DNA of 64,000 nucleotides from Rhizorhapis sp036570425 (GTDB taxonomy: Bacteria > Pseudomonadota > Alphaproteobacteria > Sphingomonadales > Sphingomonadaceae): positions 1 through 64,000 of the forward strand of contig DATCYF010000023.1 in the NCBI GenBank assembly GCA_036570425.1, written 5' to 3'. Both the position numbers and the translations under genes were made by a program. Below the pieces are notes generated by a model. That model saw only the letters and a program-made list of their open reading frames with translations. It searched no databases and had not been told where the DNA came from. Positions within the stretch are counted from its first letter, which is position 1. Every line of letters begins with the position of its first letter. Below are positions 55,012-63,006 of the stretch, in pieces.

Positions 55012-55165
55012 GCTGGGCCGGTATATCGTGCGATACCGACGTCGGACTGTTGTGGACATGCCAGAGGTAAAGGGTTTACGTCCGCGCCTCAGCCCGGGAC
55101 TACTCACCATCCTTTGCTGCACATTATTGCATTGGGCGGAAAATCGTGCTGCAACGCAGCGAAGC

Positions 55166-55171
55166 AGGAGG
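55166..55171 (+). promoter_or_regulatory. Ribosome binding site that fixes the TTG start of nasT
   Basis: AGGAGG seven bases before TTG 55179. The protein from this TTG begins RIAIVDES after Met, as receiver domains do; an upstream GTG at 55146 would add eleven unrelated residues. Confidence 0.75.
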
Positions 55172-55178
55172 CGAAGGG

Positions 55179-55760
55179 TTGCGGATCGCGATTGTCGATG
55201 AAAGCGTCGCGCGTGCGGCGGTGATTGAGGAAGGCCTGCGCGAGGCCGGCCTCACCGACGTTGCGCTTTTGACAGAGCGTAAGGGTCTGGTGGCGCATCT
55301 GACCGCTCTTGAACCCGATGTTGTTCTTATCAGCCTGGAAAATCCCAGTCGTGATACGCTGGAGGAAAGTTTCCTGGTGTCGCGGTCTTTAGGCAAACCT
55401 ATTGCCATGTTCGTCGATCAGAGCGACGAAGAATCCACGAATGCGGCCGTGGATGCCGGCGTTTCGGCCTATATCGTCGATGGTTTCAAAAAGGAACGCA
55501 TCAAGCCCATCCTGGATTTGGCCGTGCGCCGTTTTCAGGCATTCTCAAAACTTCAGGAAGAATTGGCGGAAGCTCGGAATCTGCTCGCCGAGCGTAAGAC
55601 CATCGATCGCGCCAAGGCGATATTGATGAAGCGCCGGGGCATCGATGAGCCAGCGGCCTATGCGCTGCTCCGTAGTCATGCCATGCAGAGCAATCGCAGG
55701 ATCGTGGACGTCGCCGAAGCGCTGATGACTGCGGACCAGCTTATGGGAGGTGATTTGTGA
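55179..55760 (+). CDS. nasT: ANTAR-domain antiterminator NasT
   Basis: 193 residues from TTG 55179. Residues 1-120 are a receiver-like domain (RIAIVDESVARAAVIEEGLREAG), but the phospho-acceptor place reads VVLISLENPSRDT, with Ser for Asp. Residues 130-190 are an ANTAR RNA-binding domain: LLAERKTIDRAKAILMKRRGIDEPAAYALLRSHAMQSNRRIVDVAEALM. NasT binds paired hairpins in nitrate-assimilation leaders and stops them terminating; NasS holds it back without nitrate. Two such leaders lie downstream at 57038 and 58539. The stop overlaps the nasS GTG (GTGA). Confidence 0.93.
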   Translation: MRIAIVDESVARAAVIEEGLREAGLTDVALLTERKGLVAHLTALEPDVVLISLENPSRDTLEESFLVSRSLGKPIAMFVDQSDEESTNAAVDAGVSAYIVDGFKKERIKPILDLAVRRFQAFSKLQEELAEARNLLAERKTIDRAKAILMKRRGIDEPAAYALLRSHAMQSNRRIVDVAEALMTADQLMGGDL

Positions 55761-56974
55761 CGCTGAACCCTTTCCGTATCAGCTTTCTGCCCTTGGTTGA
55801 CGCTGGCCTTCCCATTTTGGCCCGGGAACTGGGTTTTGCGGAAAAAGAAGGCGTCGATCTCCAACTGGTCCGGGATTTCAGTTGGGCGACGGTACGCGAC
55901 CGGATGCTTTATGGGCAAAGCGATGCCGCGCATCTGATCGCTCCCTTGGCCATAGCCACCAGTCTGGGCCTTGATCGTGCAGCGGTACGGCTATCGGTGC
56001 CTTTCGTGCTTGGTCTGAACGGAAACGCCATCACGGTCGCACCTTCTCTCGCCGCTGGCATAACGGGCGGAGAGGCGGGGCTTCCCGGCGCGGTGGAAGC
56101 GGGAAAGCGCTTTGCAGCCATTATTGCGGCCCGGGCGCAGGAAGGCGCCAAGGTTCGCATGGGCGTGGTTCATCGCTATTCCAGCCATCACTATATGCTG
56201 CGCTATTGGCTGGCCAGCAGCGGTGTCGATGTCGATAAGGAAGTGGAGATCGTGACAATCGCTCCACCTTTTGCCGCGGACGCGCTGGCGGCGGGCGAAG
56301 TGGACGGAATTTGCGTTGGCGAGCCCTGGAACAGCGTAGCGGTGGACAAGGGCGTCGGCGCTATTGTGACCGTTACGTCGCATATCTGGCAAAGGGGCGT
56401 CGAAAAGGTTCTCGCCATGCCCACAGAACGAATGGAAAGCGAACGGGACCTGGTCCACAGCGTGATCAGGGCGCTTTATAATGCAGGCAAGGCCTTCATT
56501 CAGCCGGAGAGGCTTGAAGAAAATGCTGCAATTCTTGCTCGCGCGGAATATCTGGACGGCCCGGCTCCGCTCATCGAACGGGCCATATCCGACCGGATCA
56601 AGCTTACTGCCGGAGCTGACCCTCTCCACATTCCGGATTTCATGTTTCAGCACCGTGAGGCGGCCAACTTCCCCTGGGTCAGTCAGGCAGCCTGGCTCTA
56701 TGCGCAGATGGTGCGGGCGGGACACGCCGTAAATAACACAGATGACTATGCTGCGGCGCAGAAGGTTTTTCGCCCCGATGTCTATCGCGCTGCCTTTGCA
56801 GGCACGAATGTACCCCTGCCGGGCGCGAGCGCGAAGCTGGAGGGCGGCATTGCCGAAACCATGGGAGTAGGCACGGTTCAGGGCCGTTTGCTGTTAGGGC
56901 CTGACCAATTTTTCGACGGACGGTCCTTCGATCCTGATCAGTTGGACAGCTATCTTCGGCAGATCGATTCCTGA
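55757..56974 (+). CDS. nasS: Nitrate sensor NasS (NrtA/CmpA-like binding protein without signal peptide)
   Basis: 405 residues resembling nitrate ABC binding proteins, but with no export signal: it opens directly LNPFRISFLPLVDAGLPILARELGFAEKEGVDLQLVRDFSW. Landmarks include GQSDAAHLIAPLAIATSLG, FVLGLNGNAITV, GVVHRYSSHHYMLRYWLASSGVDV and DGICVGEPWNSVAVDKGVG. A cytosolic nitrate binder coupled to nasT is the NasS role: nitrate binding releases NasT. GTG start within the nasT stop shows tight coupling of dose. Transport function is unlikely, as no permease or ATPase genes follow. Confidence 0.92.
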   Translation: MTLNPFRISFLPLVDAGLPILARELGFAEKEGVDLQLVRDFSWATVRDRMLYGQSDAAHLIAPLAIATSLGLDRAAVRLSVPFVLGLNGNAITVAPSLAAGITGGEAGLPGAVEAGKRFAAIIAARAQEGAKVRMGVVHRYSSHHYMLRYWLASSGVDVDKEVEIVTIAPPFAADALAAGEVDGICVGEPWNSVAVDKGVGAIVTVTSHIWQRGVEKVLAMPTERMESERDLVHSVIRALYNAGKAFIQPERLEENAAILARAEYLDGPAPLIERAISDRIKLTAGADPLHIPDFMFQHREAANFPWVSQAAWLYAQMVRAGHAVNNTDDYAAAQKVFRPDVYRAAFAGTNVPLPGASAKLEGGIAETMGVGTVQGRLLLGPDQFFDGRSFDPDQLDSYLRQIDS

Positions 56975-57037
56975 TCCAATTTATTTCGCAGGTGCAAAAG
57001 GCACTTGCTGGCCTTTCCGATTCATGACAGCTTTAGT

Positions 57038-57138
57038 CCATCAGGCAATGAGGCCTGATGGTATCCCCGTTTCATTCGGAAGACCCGGAAAACGGTAAAA
57101 GACGTTCCCGTCGGGAACAGTCATCAGGCAATGACGCC
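57038..57138 (+). ncRNA. ANTAR-responsive two-hairpin antiterminator, leader 1
   Basis: Hairpin P1 (57038-57061) has perfect nine-base arms CCATCAGGC and GCCTGATGG with loop AATGAG. Hairpin P2 (57127-57138) has arms GGC and GCC with loop AATGAC. Both loops are six bases with A first and G fourth, the signature read by ANTAR proteins. The sequence ATCAGGCAATGA occurs in both. P2's right arm is the first three bases of the terminator at 57136, so P2 and terminator cannot form together. A NasT gene lies just upstream. P2 is short, as I recall for other ANTAR targets. Confidence 0.82.
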
Positions 57139-57176
57139 GCCCGACCGCCGCCAAGGAAGGTCGAGGCGGCTTTTTT
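57136..57176 (+). terminator. Regulated intrinsic terminator of leader 1
   Basis: GCCGCC and CGACC (57136-57146) pair with GGTCG and GGCGGC (57159-57170, one bulged A), loop of 12 bases, then six T (57171-57176). It is a strong terminator between nasS and the porin/transport genes, and its first arm is shared with ANTAR hairpin P2. By analogy with known ANTAR systems, NasT binding would free transcription past this point. Confidence 0.88.
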
Positions 57177-57213
57177 CATGTCTGGAGAGGAGACATCAGT
57201 GGAGGAAACAATC

Positions 57214-58427
57214 GTGAACAAATCTCTTTTGTACGCAGTTTTTTTCGGGCTGACGGCGAGCCCTGCTTTCGCCGACTCAACCATTCCGGTCGGTAATGGC
57301 GTGACTTTATTGCCGAGCTATGATGCACAGTTGCGGTATGAAAGTGTCGATCAGGAAAACGGATGGAGAATGCTGATGCCTTGACTGTTCGGGTCCGGGC
57401 AGGGCTGGAAATTGGATTGTCGGAAAACTTCGCCATTTTGGGAGAGGTTGAAGGGACACTTGCCCCCATTCAGGATTACAACAGTACCACAAACGGAAAG
57501 ACAGACTTTTCCACCATTGCCGACCCTCAAAATATTGAGCTTAACCGTCTTCATCTGCAATATAGAGGTGTTGAAGGCTCGATCGTCACGGTGGGGCGTC
57601 AACGCATCAACCTGGATGACCAGCGCTTCGTGGGATCGGTCGGATGGCGTCAGAATGAGCAGACCTTTGATGCGGCGCGACTTGAAAGCACATTCGGACC
57701 TGTCCAGGTTGACGCAACCTACGCTTGGTCGAACCGCACAATCTACGGTATTGACGCTGGGCCCCGTCAGGCATTTTCCGGTGACAAATTTTTCCTGACC
57801 ACAGGCGTGAAAACGGGGCCTGCTCTCATAAAGGCATTTGCGTTCCTGATCGATCAGGATGAACCGGGCCGCTCGCAATCTTCCAGCCAGACATAGGGCC
57901 TGCGCGCCACTGCCGCCTTTCCCTTGGGGCCTGACGCAAAGCTCAGCCTGGCAGCAAGCTATGCAATTCAATCGGACTACAAGAGCAGTGCCGTGGATTA
58001 CAGGGCTGATTATTACATGGCTGATGCTACCCTCGATTGGCAGACATTCAGTCTTAATGGCAATTATGAAGTGCTGGGCTCTGACGCGGGGGTATTCGCT
58101 TTTCAGACGCCGCTTGCCACCCTCCACAAGTTTCAGGGATGGGCCGACCTGTTCTTGACTACGCCCAGCGCCGGCGTCCGGGATTTGAACTTTACGCTGA
58201 CCAAGAAATTTCCAGCCATTCCGGTACTGCCAGCGCTCAGCGCAACAATCGCTTATCATAAATTCGACAGCGATATCGGCGATCTCGATTATGGTCAGGA
58301 ATGGGATGCTCAAGTGGGTTTCAAACTGCTGGAAACGGCTGTTTTGCTTAAATATGCCGATTTTGATAGCAGTGGCTTTGGCGCTGATACCCGGAAGTTC
58401 TGGGTCCAGCTTGGCTGGATATATTGA
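57214..58427 (+). pseudogene. Outer-membrane porin-like gene, broken by a frameshift and a stop
   Basis: From GTG 57214 (GGAGG-rich site ahead) the protein starts with a signal peptide VNKSLLYAVFFGLTASPAFA, then STIPVGNGVTLLPSYDAQLRYESVDQEN. Near 57360 the frame is lost; the next frame continues ADALTVRVRAGLEIGLSENFAILGEVEGTL as expected for an alginate-export/porin-type beta barrel. At 57894 a TAG stands where QTYGLRATA would be expected (a Tyr codon), and the barrel then runs on to a final FWVQLGWIY at 58427. Two independent lesions favour a true pseudogene. The gene sits in the nitrate cluster and probably served nitrate passage. Confidence 0.82.
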
Positions 58428-58538
58428 AAAGAATATAGTTTGAATGCTTGCGGCGATGCTTCTGTCCGGGCGTAAAGAAGCGCTCAAGATTGCAATGGGT
58501 TGTTGACAGACTCATTGGCTCTGATTAGGTCTTACTGC

Positions 58539-58620
58539 AGTGCAGCAATGAAGCCGCACTACCGCAAGATACCCGCCGCTAATAGCCGGGAATCTGCTCA
58601 ATCGACAGCAATGGCGCTGT
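58539..58620 (+). ncRNA. ANTAR-responsive two-hairpin antiterminator, leader 2
   Basis: Hairpin P1 (58539-58560) has arms AGTGCAGC and GCCGCACT, paired at seven of eight positions, with loop AATGAA. Hairpin P2 (58605-58620) has perfect arms ACAGC and GCTGT with loop AATGGC. Both loops have six bases, A first and G fourth, as in leader 1. Between them a CCCG / CGGG stem can form, like the extra stem in leader 1. P2's right arm overlaps the following stem at 58617. A TTGACA 30 bases before P1 would put a transcript start just before it. Confidence 0.75.
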
Positions 58621-58644
58621 TTGGAGTTTCAACAACTCCACCAG
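58617..58644 (+). terminator. Possible weak terminator of leader 2
   Basis: CTG and TGGAGTT (58617-58628) pair with AACTCCA and CAG (58634-58644) with small internal loops; loop TCAAC. The tail TCACACGTCTTGTTGT is only partly T-rich, so it may pause or end transcription inefficiently. It excludes P2 because they share CTG. Its role is inferred from the arrangement. Confidence 0.42.
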
Positions 58645-58944
58645 TCACACGTCTTGTTGTCGGGAGTAGATTCGGATGGGTTATCCCAAAACATCTGCGA
58701 AATTTTTACCTGATCGTCAGCCGGCGCTTATCCAGCGCGCGAACCAGCAAGCCTGTTCTCCAACGGGCGAACGGCCCCGTAACGCGGTGGCCGCTGGTGA
58801 TATGCACTACAAATTTCACGCCATTTGCAGGCATCATTCTGCCCATGTCCTTACCCATGCGCGGCCCGCCCGCGTGACGTGGGCCAGCCGGATTGTTCGT
58901 CACCTTTCGGCAGCGACGTCTGCCGTTCTCCATGAGGAACGCGC

Positions 58945-60153
58945 ATGAACAAGAGCTTTTGGCAGGCCGGGCACCGGCCAACTTTAATCGCAGCCTTTCT
59001 CTATTTCGACCTGGCCTTCATGGTCTGGGTGCTACTCGGCCCCCTTGCTCCTGATATTGCAAAGGAACTGGGCCTGAATCCTGCACAAAGAGGCCTGATG
59101 GTCGCGGTGCCAACGCTGGCCGGAGCAATTTTGCGGCTGGTCAATGGCCTGCTCGTAGACCGGATCGGTCCCAAGACAACGGGCGCTGTCGGCCAGATCA
59201 TTGTCCTGGCGGGCCTGTTCCTCGCCTGGATGACTGGCGTCAACAGTTTCGCAGGCACTTTGGCGGTTGGTCTCGTCCTTGGCTTTGCAGGCGCCAGCTT
59301 TGCAGTGGCGTTGCCCCTCGCATCGCGCTGGTATCCGCCCGAGCATCAGGGAAAAGCGATGGGCATAGCCGGAATGGGCAATTCGGGCACGGTACTTGCC
59401 GCATTGTTCGCGCCGGTCATGGCTAAACTGTTCGGATGGAACGCAGTGCTGGGGCTCACCTGCATACCGCTCACGATCGTGTTCGTGATTTACATGATCT
59501 TTGCAAAGGATTCGCCCAACCAGCCCGCTCCCAAGCCGCTGCGCGCCTATCTGCATCCGCTCAAGGATGCAGATGCCTGGTGGTTCATGCTGTTCTATGG
59601 TGTGACCTTCGGCGGCTTTTCCGGCCTTACCTCTTCGCTCAGCATCTACTTCACCGATCAGTTCGGCCTTTCCACCATCGTGGCCGGCTATTGCACCGCT
59701 GCCTGCGTGTTCGCCGGTTCACTGGTGCGTCCGCTGGGGGGCGCATTTGCCGACAGCTTCGGCGGCATTACTACCTTGTCGCTGGTGTACACGGTTGCAG
59801 CCGCGGCGCTGGTCGCCATCAGCGCCGGGCCCTCCACAGTGGCGCTCGCTCTGGTCCTCTTCGTCATAGCAATGCTGGCGCTGGGCATCGGCAATGGCGC
59901 GGTGTTCCAACTGGTGCCGCAGCGCTTTCATCGTGAGATCGGCGTCATGACGGGTCTGGTCGGTTTTGCCGGGGGGTTCGGCGGCTTTTATCTCGCTTCC
60001 TCCCTGGGCTTTGCAAAGCAGCTTACGGGCAGCCCGCAGTCCGGTTTTCTGATCTTTGCCGGTCTTGCCCTGGCGGCACTGGCGAGCCTTTCCGTGGTCA
60101 AGGGACGGTGGCGGACTACCTGGGGCGCAACCCTTCAAAACGTTCGCATCTGA
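58945..60153 (+). CDS. narK: Nitrate/nitrite transporter, MFS (NarK/NasA type)
   Basis: 402 residues with 12 predicted helices. The nitrate-signature regions are seen in helix 5, GFAGASFAVALPLASRWYPPEHQGKAMGIAGMGNSGTVLAALFAP, and helix 11, MTGLVGFAGGFGGFYLASSLG, together with RLVNGLLVDRIGPK in the first loop. These mark the NNP family. Upstream of assimilatory nirBD-nasA it should import nitrate, perhaps by proton symport. AGGAA precedes the ATG. It lies behind ANTAR leader 2, so NasT/NasS should control it. Confidence 0.93.
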   Translation: MNKSFWQAGHRPTLIAAFLYFDLAFMVWVLLGPLAPDIAKELGLNPAQRGLMVAVPTLAGAILRLVNGLLVDRIGPKTTGAVGQIIVLAGLFLAWMTGVNSFAGTLAVGLVLGFAGASFAVALPLASRWYPPEHQGKAMGIAGMGNSGTVLAALFAPVMAKLFGWNAVLGLTCIPLTIVFVIYMIFAKDSPNQPAPKPLRAYLHPLKDADAWWFMLFYGVTFGGFSGLTSSLSIYFTDQFGLSTIVAGYCTAACVFAGSLVRPLGGAFADSFGGITTLSLVYTVAAAALVAISAGPSTVALALVLFVIAMLALGIGNGAVFQLVPQRFHREIGVMTGLVGFAGGFGGFYLASSLGFAKQLTGSPQSGFLIFAGLALAALASLSVVKGRWRTTWGATLQNVRI

Positions 60154-60183
60154 TCTGTTCAACGCATTTTCCGAAAGAATTCT

Positions 60184-62664
60184 ATGTCCACTCCCAACAC
60201 AGATAATCGCGAGCATCTGGTCGTCATTGGCAACGGCATGGCTGGTTGCCGCGCGGTGGAAGAAATCCTGGCCCGCGACAGCAGCCGCTATCGCATCACG
60301 ATCTTCGGCGCGGAACCCCGCGTGAACTATAACCGCATCATGCTCTCACCTGTTCTGGCAGGGGAGAAAGCATTCGAGGACATCGTGATCAACGATGCTG
60401 CCTGGTATGCGGACAATGGCATAGAGCTGGTCTCCGGCGATCCGGTGACAGCGATCGACCGCATCGGAAAGACCGCCACCGCCCGTTCGGGTAAGGCTGT
60501 CAGCTACGATAAGCTGTTGCTGGCGACGGGTTCCGATCCCTTCATCATTCCCGTTCCGGGCAAGGACCTTCCCGGCGTGGTAACGTTCAGGGATCTGGAT
60601 GATGTCGACAAGATGCTGGCCGCAGCAGCCAGTGGAGGCGCCGCCGTGGTCATCGGTGGCGGCCTGCTTGGCCTGGAGGCTGCCCATGGACTTGCGTTGC
60701 GCGGCATGACCGTCACGGTCATTCACCTGATGCCGACATTGATGGAACGGCAACTGGATGAAGCGGCCGGGTGGCTGCTCAAAAACGAACTGGAATCCCG
60801 CGGCCAGACTATCCTGACTGGCGCCGATACGGCGGAAATCTTCGGCGTGGGCAAGGTTGAGGGCGTCCGCCTGAAGGACGGGAAGGAAATTGCCGCCGAT
60901 ATCGTGGTGATGGCTGTCGGCATTCGTCCCAGCACTGGACTGGCGCGCGATGCGGGGCTTGCGGTTGGGCGTGGCGTTCAGGTCGATGACCACATGGTCA
61001 CGAGCGACGAGGACATCCTGGCGGTCGGCGAATGTGTCGAGCATCGGGGAACCTGTTACGGCCTTGTCGCGCCCTTGTGGGACATGTGCCGCTCACTGGC
61101 GGATGGACTGGTGGCCAAGCCCAGCGGGTATCAGGGATCGGTGACATCGACCAAGCTGAAGGTTTCCGGGATCGACGTCTTTTCAGCCGGTGACTTTTCA
61201 GGTGGCGAAGGTTGCGAGGACATTGTCATGCGCGACGCTTCGCGCGGCATTTACAAGCGCGTGATCGTCAAGCAGGACCGCGTTGTGGGCGCGGTGCTCT
61301 ATGGCGACACGCAGGATGGCAACTGGTATTTCGATCTGCTGAAAAGACAGGAGGACGTGTCGCAAGTCCGCGATGCGCTGATCTTCGGCCAAGCCTTCGC
61401 CTCGGGAGGGGGCGCTTCGGCAAACCCTAATGCCGCCGTTGCAGCGCTCTCCGAGGATGCGGAGATTTGCGGCTGTAACGGCGTTTCCAAAGCCAAGGTG
61501 GTTTCCTGCATTGATGGCGGCGCGACGACGCTGGATGCGATCCGCGCGACCTGCAAGGCGTCAGCAAGCTGCGGCTCCTGCACGGGACTGGTTGAAAGCC
61601 TGCTCGCCATCACTCTGGGCGATGATTATGCCGGAGAACGGGCGGAAAAGACGCTGTGCAAGTGCACCAGCTTCACGCATGAGGACGTGCGCCGCCTGAT
61701 CGTGGAAAAGCAGCTCAAGGCGATCCCGGAGGTGATGCAGGAGCTTCACTGGACCACGCCTGATGGCTGCTATTCCTGCCGCCCCGCGCTCAATTATTAT
61801 CTCTTATGCGCCTGGCCGGAGGAGCATCAGGAGGACCCGCGCAGCCGTTTCGTCAATGAACGGATGCACGCGAATATCCAGAAGGACGGCACTTATTCGG
61901 TCGTGCCACGCATGTGGGGCGGGGTCACGACGCCCGATGAATTGCGGGCCATTGCCGATGCAGCGGACAAATATGGCGCGCGCATGGTGAAGGTCACTGG
62001 CGGGCAGCGCCTTGATCTGTTCGGCATCAGGAAGGAAGACCTTCCGGCCATCTGGGCCGATCTGAATGCGGCCGGGATGGTTTCGGGTCATGCCTATGGC
62101 AAGGCTCTACGCACTGTGAAGACTTGCGTAGGGTCCGAATGGTGCCGCTTTGGCACGCAGGATTCGACGGGCCTCGGCATCAAGATTGAACAGATGAGCT
62201 GGGGATCATGGATGCCCCACAAGTTCAAGATTGCGGTTAGCGGCTGTCCGCGCAACTGCGCCGAAGCAACGATCAAGGACATTGGCGTGATCTGCGTCGA
62301 TTCCGGCTACGAGCTGCATATCGGCGGCAATGGCGGCATTCACCTGCGCGGCACGGATCTTCTCTGCAAAGTGGAGACGGAGCAGGAAGCCCTCGATTAT
62401 TGCGCGGCCTTCATTCAGCTTTACCGTGAGGAGGCCCGTTATCTCGATCGCACCGCCCCTTGGGTGGAGCGCGTTGGGCTGGATTATATCAAGCAGCGCA
62501 TCGTCGAGGACGCGGCAGGCCGGGAAGCGCTGCGCGCGCGCTTCCTTCATGCCCAAAGCTTCCTGCAGAAGGACCCGTGGGCCGAGCGTGCATCGGGCGC
62601 CGAGAGGGACTTGCACCAGCACATCGCAGAAATCAGACCGTTCGCGGTCGTTGGAGGACGTTGA
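60184..62664 (+). CDS. nirB: Assimilatory nitrite reductase (NAD(P)H) large subunit
   Basis: 826 residues, reduces nitrite to ammonium in the cytosol. N-terminal FAD/NAD(P) module: LVVIGNGMAGCRAVEEIL, LLLATGSDPF, VVIGGGLLGLEAAHGLALRG. Middle: BFD-type [2Fe-2S] region ICGCNGVSKAKVVSCI and CKASASCGSCTG, repeated as CKCTSFTHEDVRRLI. C-terminal sulfite/nitrite reductase domain with siroheme/[4Fe-4S] ligands TCVGSEWCRFG and VSGCPRNCAEA. All cysteines expected are present. It starts 30 bases after narK and is followed by nirD three bases later. Confidence 0.97.
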   Translation: MSTPNTDNREHLVVIGNGMAGCRAVEEILARDSSRYRITIFGAEPRVNYNRIMLSPVLAGEKAFEDIVINDAAWYADNGIELVSGDPVTAIDRIGKTATARSGKAVSYDKLLLATGSDPFIIPVPGKDLPGVVTFRDLDDVDKMLAAAASGGAAVVIGGGLLGLEAAHGLALRGMTVTVIHLMPTLMERQLDEAAGWLLKNELESRGQTILTGADTAEIFGVGKVEGVRLKDGKEIAADIVVMAVGIRPSTGLARDAGLAVGRGVQVDDHMVTSDEDILAVGECVEHRGTCYGLVAPLWDMCRSLADGLVAKPSGYQGSVTSTKLKVSGIDVFSAGDFSGGEGCEDIVMRDASRGIYKRVIVKQDRVVGAVLYGDTQDGNWYFDLLKRQEDVSQVRDALIFGQAFASGGGASANPNAAVAALSEDAEICGCNGVSKAKVVSCIDGGATTLDAIRATCKASASCGSCTGLVESLLAITLGDDYAGERAEKTLCKCTSFTHEDVRRLIVEKQLKAIPEVMQELHWTTPDGCYSCRPALNYYLLCAWPEEHQEDPRSRFVNERMHANIQKDGTYSVVPRMWGGVTTPDELRAIADAADKYGARMVKVTGGQRLDLFGIRKEDLPAIWADLNAAGMVSGHAYGKALRTVKTCVGSEWCRFGTQDSTGLGIKIEQMSWGSWMPHKFKIAVSGCPRNCAEATIKDIGVICVDSGYELHIGGNGGIHLRGTDLLCKVETEQEALDYCAAFIQLYREEARYLDRTAPWVERVGLDYIKQRIVEDAAGREALRARFLHAQSFLQKDPWAERASGAERDLHQHIAEIRPFAVVGGR

Positions 62665-62667
62665 ACC

Positions 62668-63006
62668 ATGACCGCAGAATGGCTTGATATTGGCCCGGTT
62701 GACCAGTTGCCAGCTCTTGGCGCGCGTACGCTGCCGGTACAGGGAGGCGAACCGATCGCGATTTTCCGTACCGCTAATGGCGGGGTGCACGCGCTCGTCG
62801 ATAAATGCCCGCACAAGGTCGGTCCGCTTAGCCAAGGCATCGTTCATGACACCAGCGTTACCTGTCCGCTGCACAATTGGCGCATTTCACTCATCACGGG
62901 CGAGGCGCTCGGCGAGGATAAAGGATGCACCCGCGTCATTCCGGTCAAGGTGGATGCGGGGCGCATCCTGATCAGCCGGGCGGAAGCCCTGCAGGGGGTC
63001 GTGTGA
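62668..63006 (+). CDS. nirD: Assimilatory nitrite reductase small subunit (Rieske-like)
   Basis: 112 residues with a Rieske fold: VDKCPHKVGPLSQGIVHDTSVTCPLHNWRISLITGEALGEDKGC. The C-x-H...C-x2-H ligands of a [2Fe-2S] cluster are all present (CPH and CPLH), so this NirD is the cluster-binding type; many NirD proteins lack some of them. It partners NirB. Its stop overlaps the GTG start of nasA (GTGA). Confidence 0.95.
   Translation: MTAEWLDIGPVDQLPALGARTLPVQGGEPIAIFRTANGGVHALVDKCPHKVGPLSQGIVHDTSVTCPLHNWRISLITGEALGEDKGCTRVIPVKVDAGRILISRAEALQGVV

Larger units (their letters stand above)
56975..57213 (+). other. Leader region between nasS and the porin pseudogene
   Basis: The 239 bases hold a small hairpin (GGTGC / GCACT near 56991-57005), the paired ANTAR hairpins and terminator given separately, a further stem GTTCCC / GGGAAC at 57104-57118 between the two ANTAR hairpins, and the porin ribosome site. 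Convincing promoter hexamers were not found. Confidence 0.6.
58428..58944 (+). other. Long leader region between the porin pseudogene and the nitrate transporter
   Basis: 517 bases without a credible gene. They contain a TTGACA at 58503-58508 with only a poor -10 partner about 17 bases on, the second ANTAR hairpin pair (58539-58620), the stem at 58617-58644, a nested hairpin TGGG / CCCA near 58677-58690 followed by ATTTTT at about 58711, and then 230 bases where I see nothing certain. Open frames at 58676-58948 and on the minus strand lack family resemblance. Confidence 0.5.

Noticed and set aside
55108..55130. Possible sigma-54 promoter (CTGCAC...TTGCA) before nasT
   Set aside because: The GG of the -24 element is missing and the spacing is one base short.
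58676..58948. Open frame of 90 codons before narK and its minus-strand counterpart
   Set aside because: No ribosome site, no recognisable family, composition unlike neighbours; treated as part of the leader.
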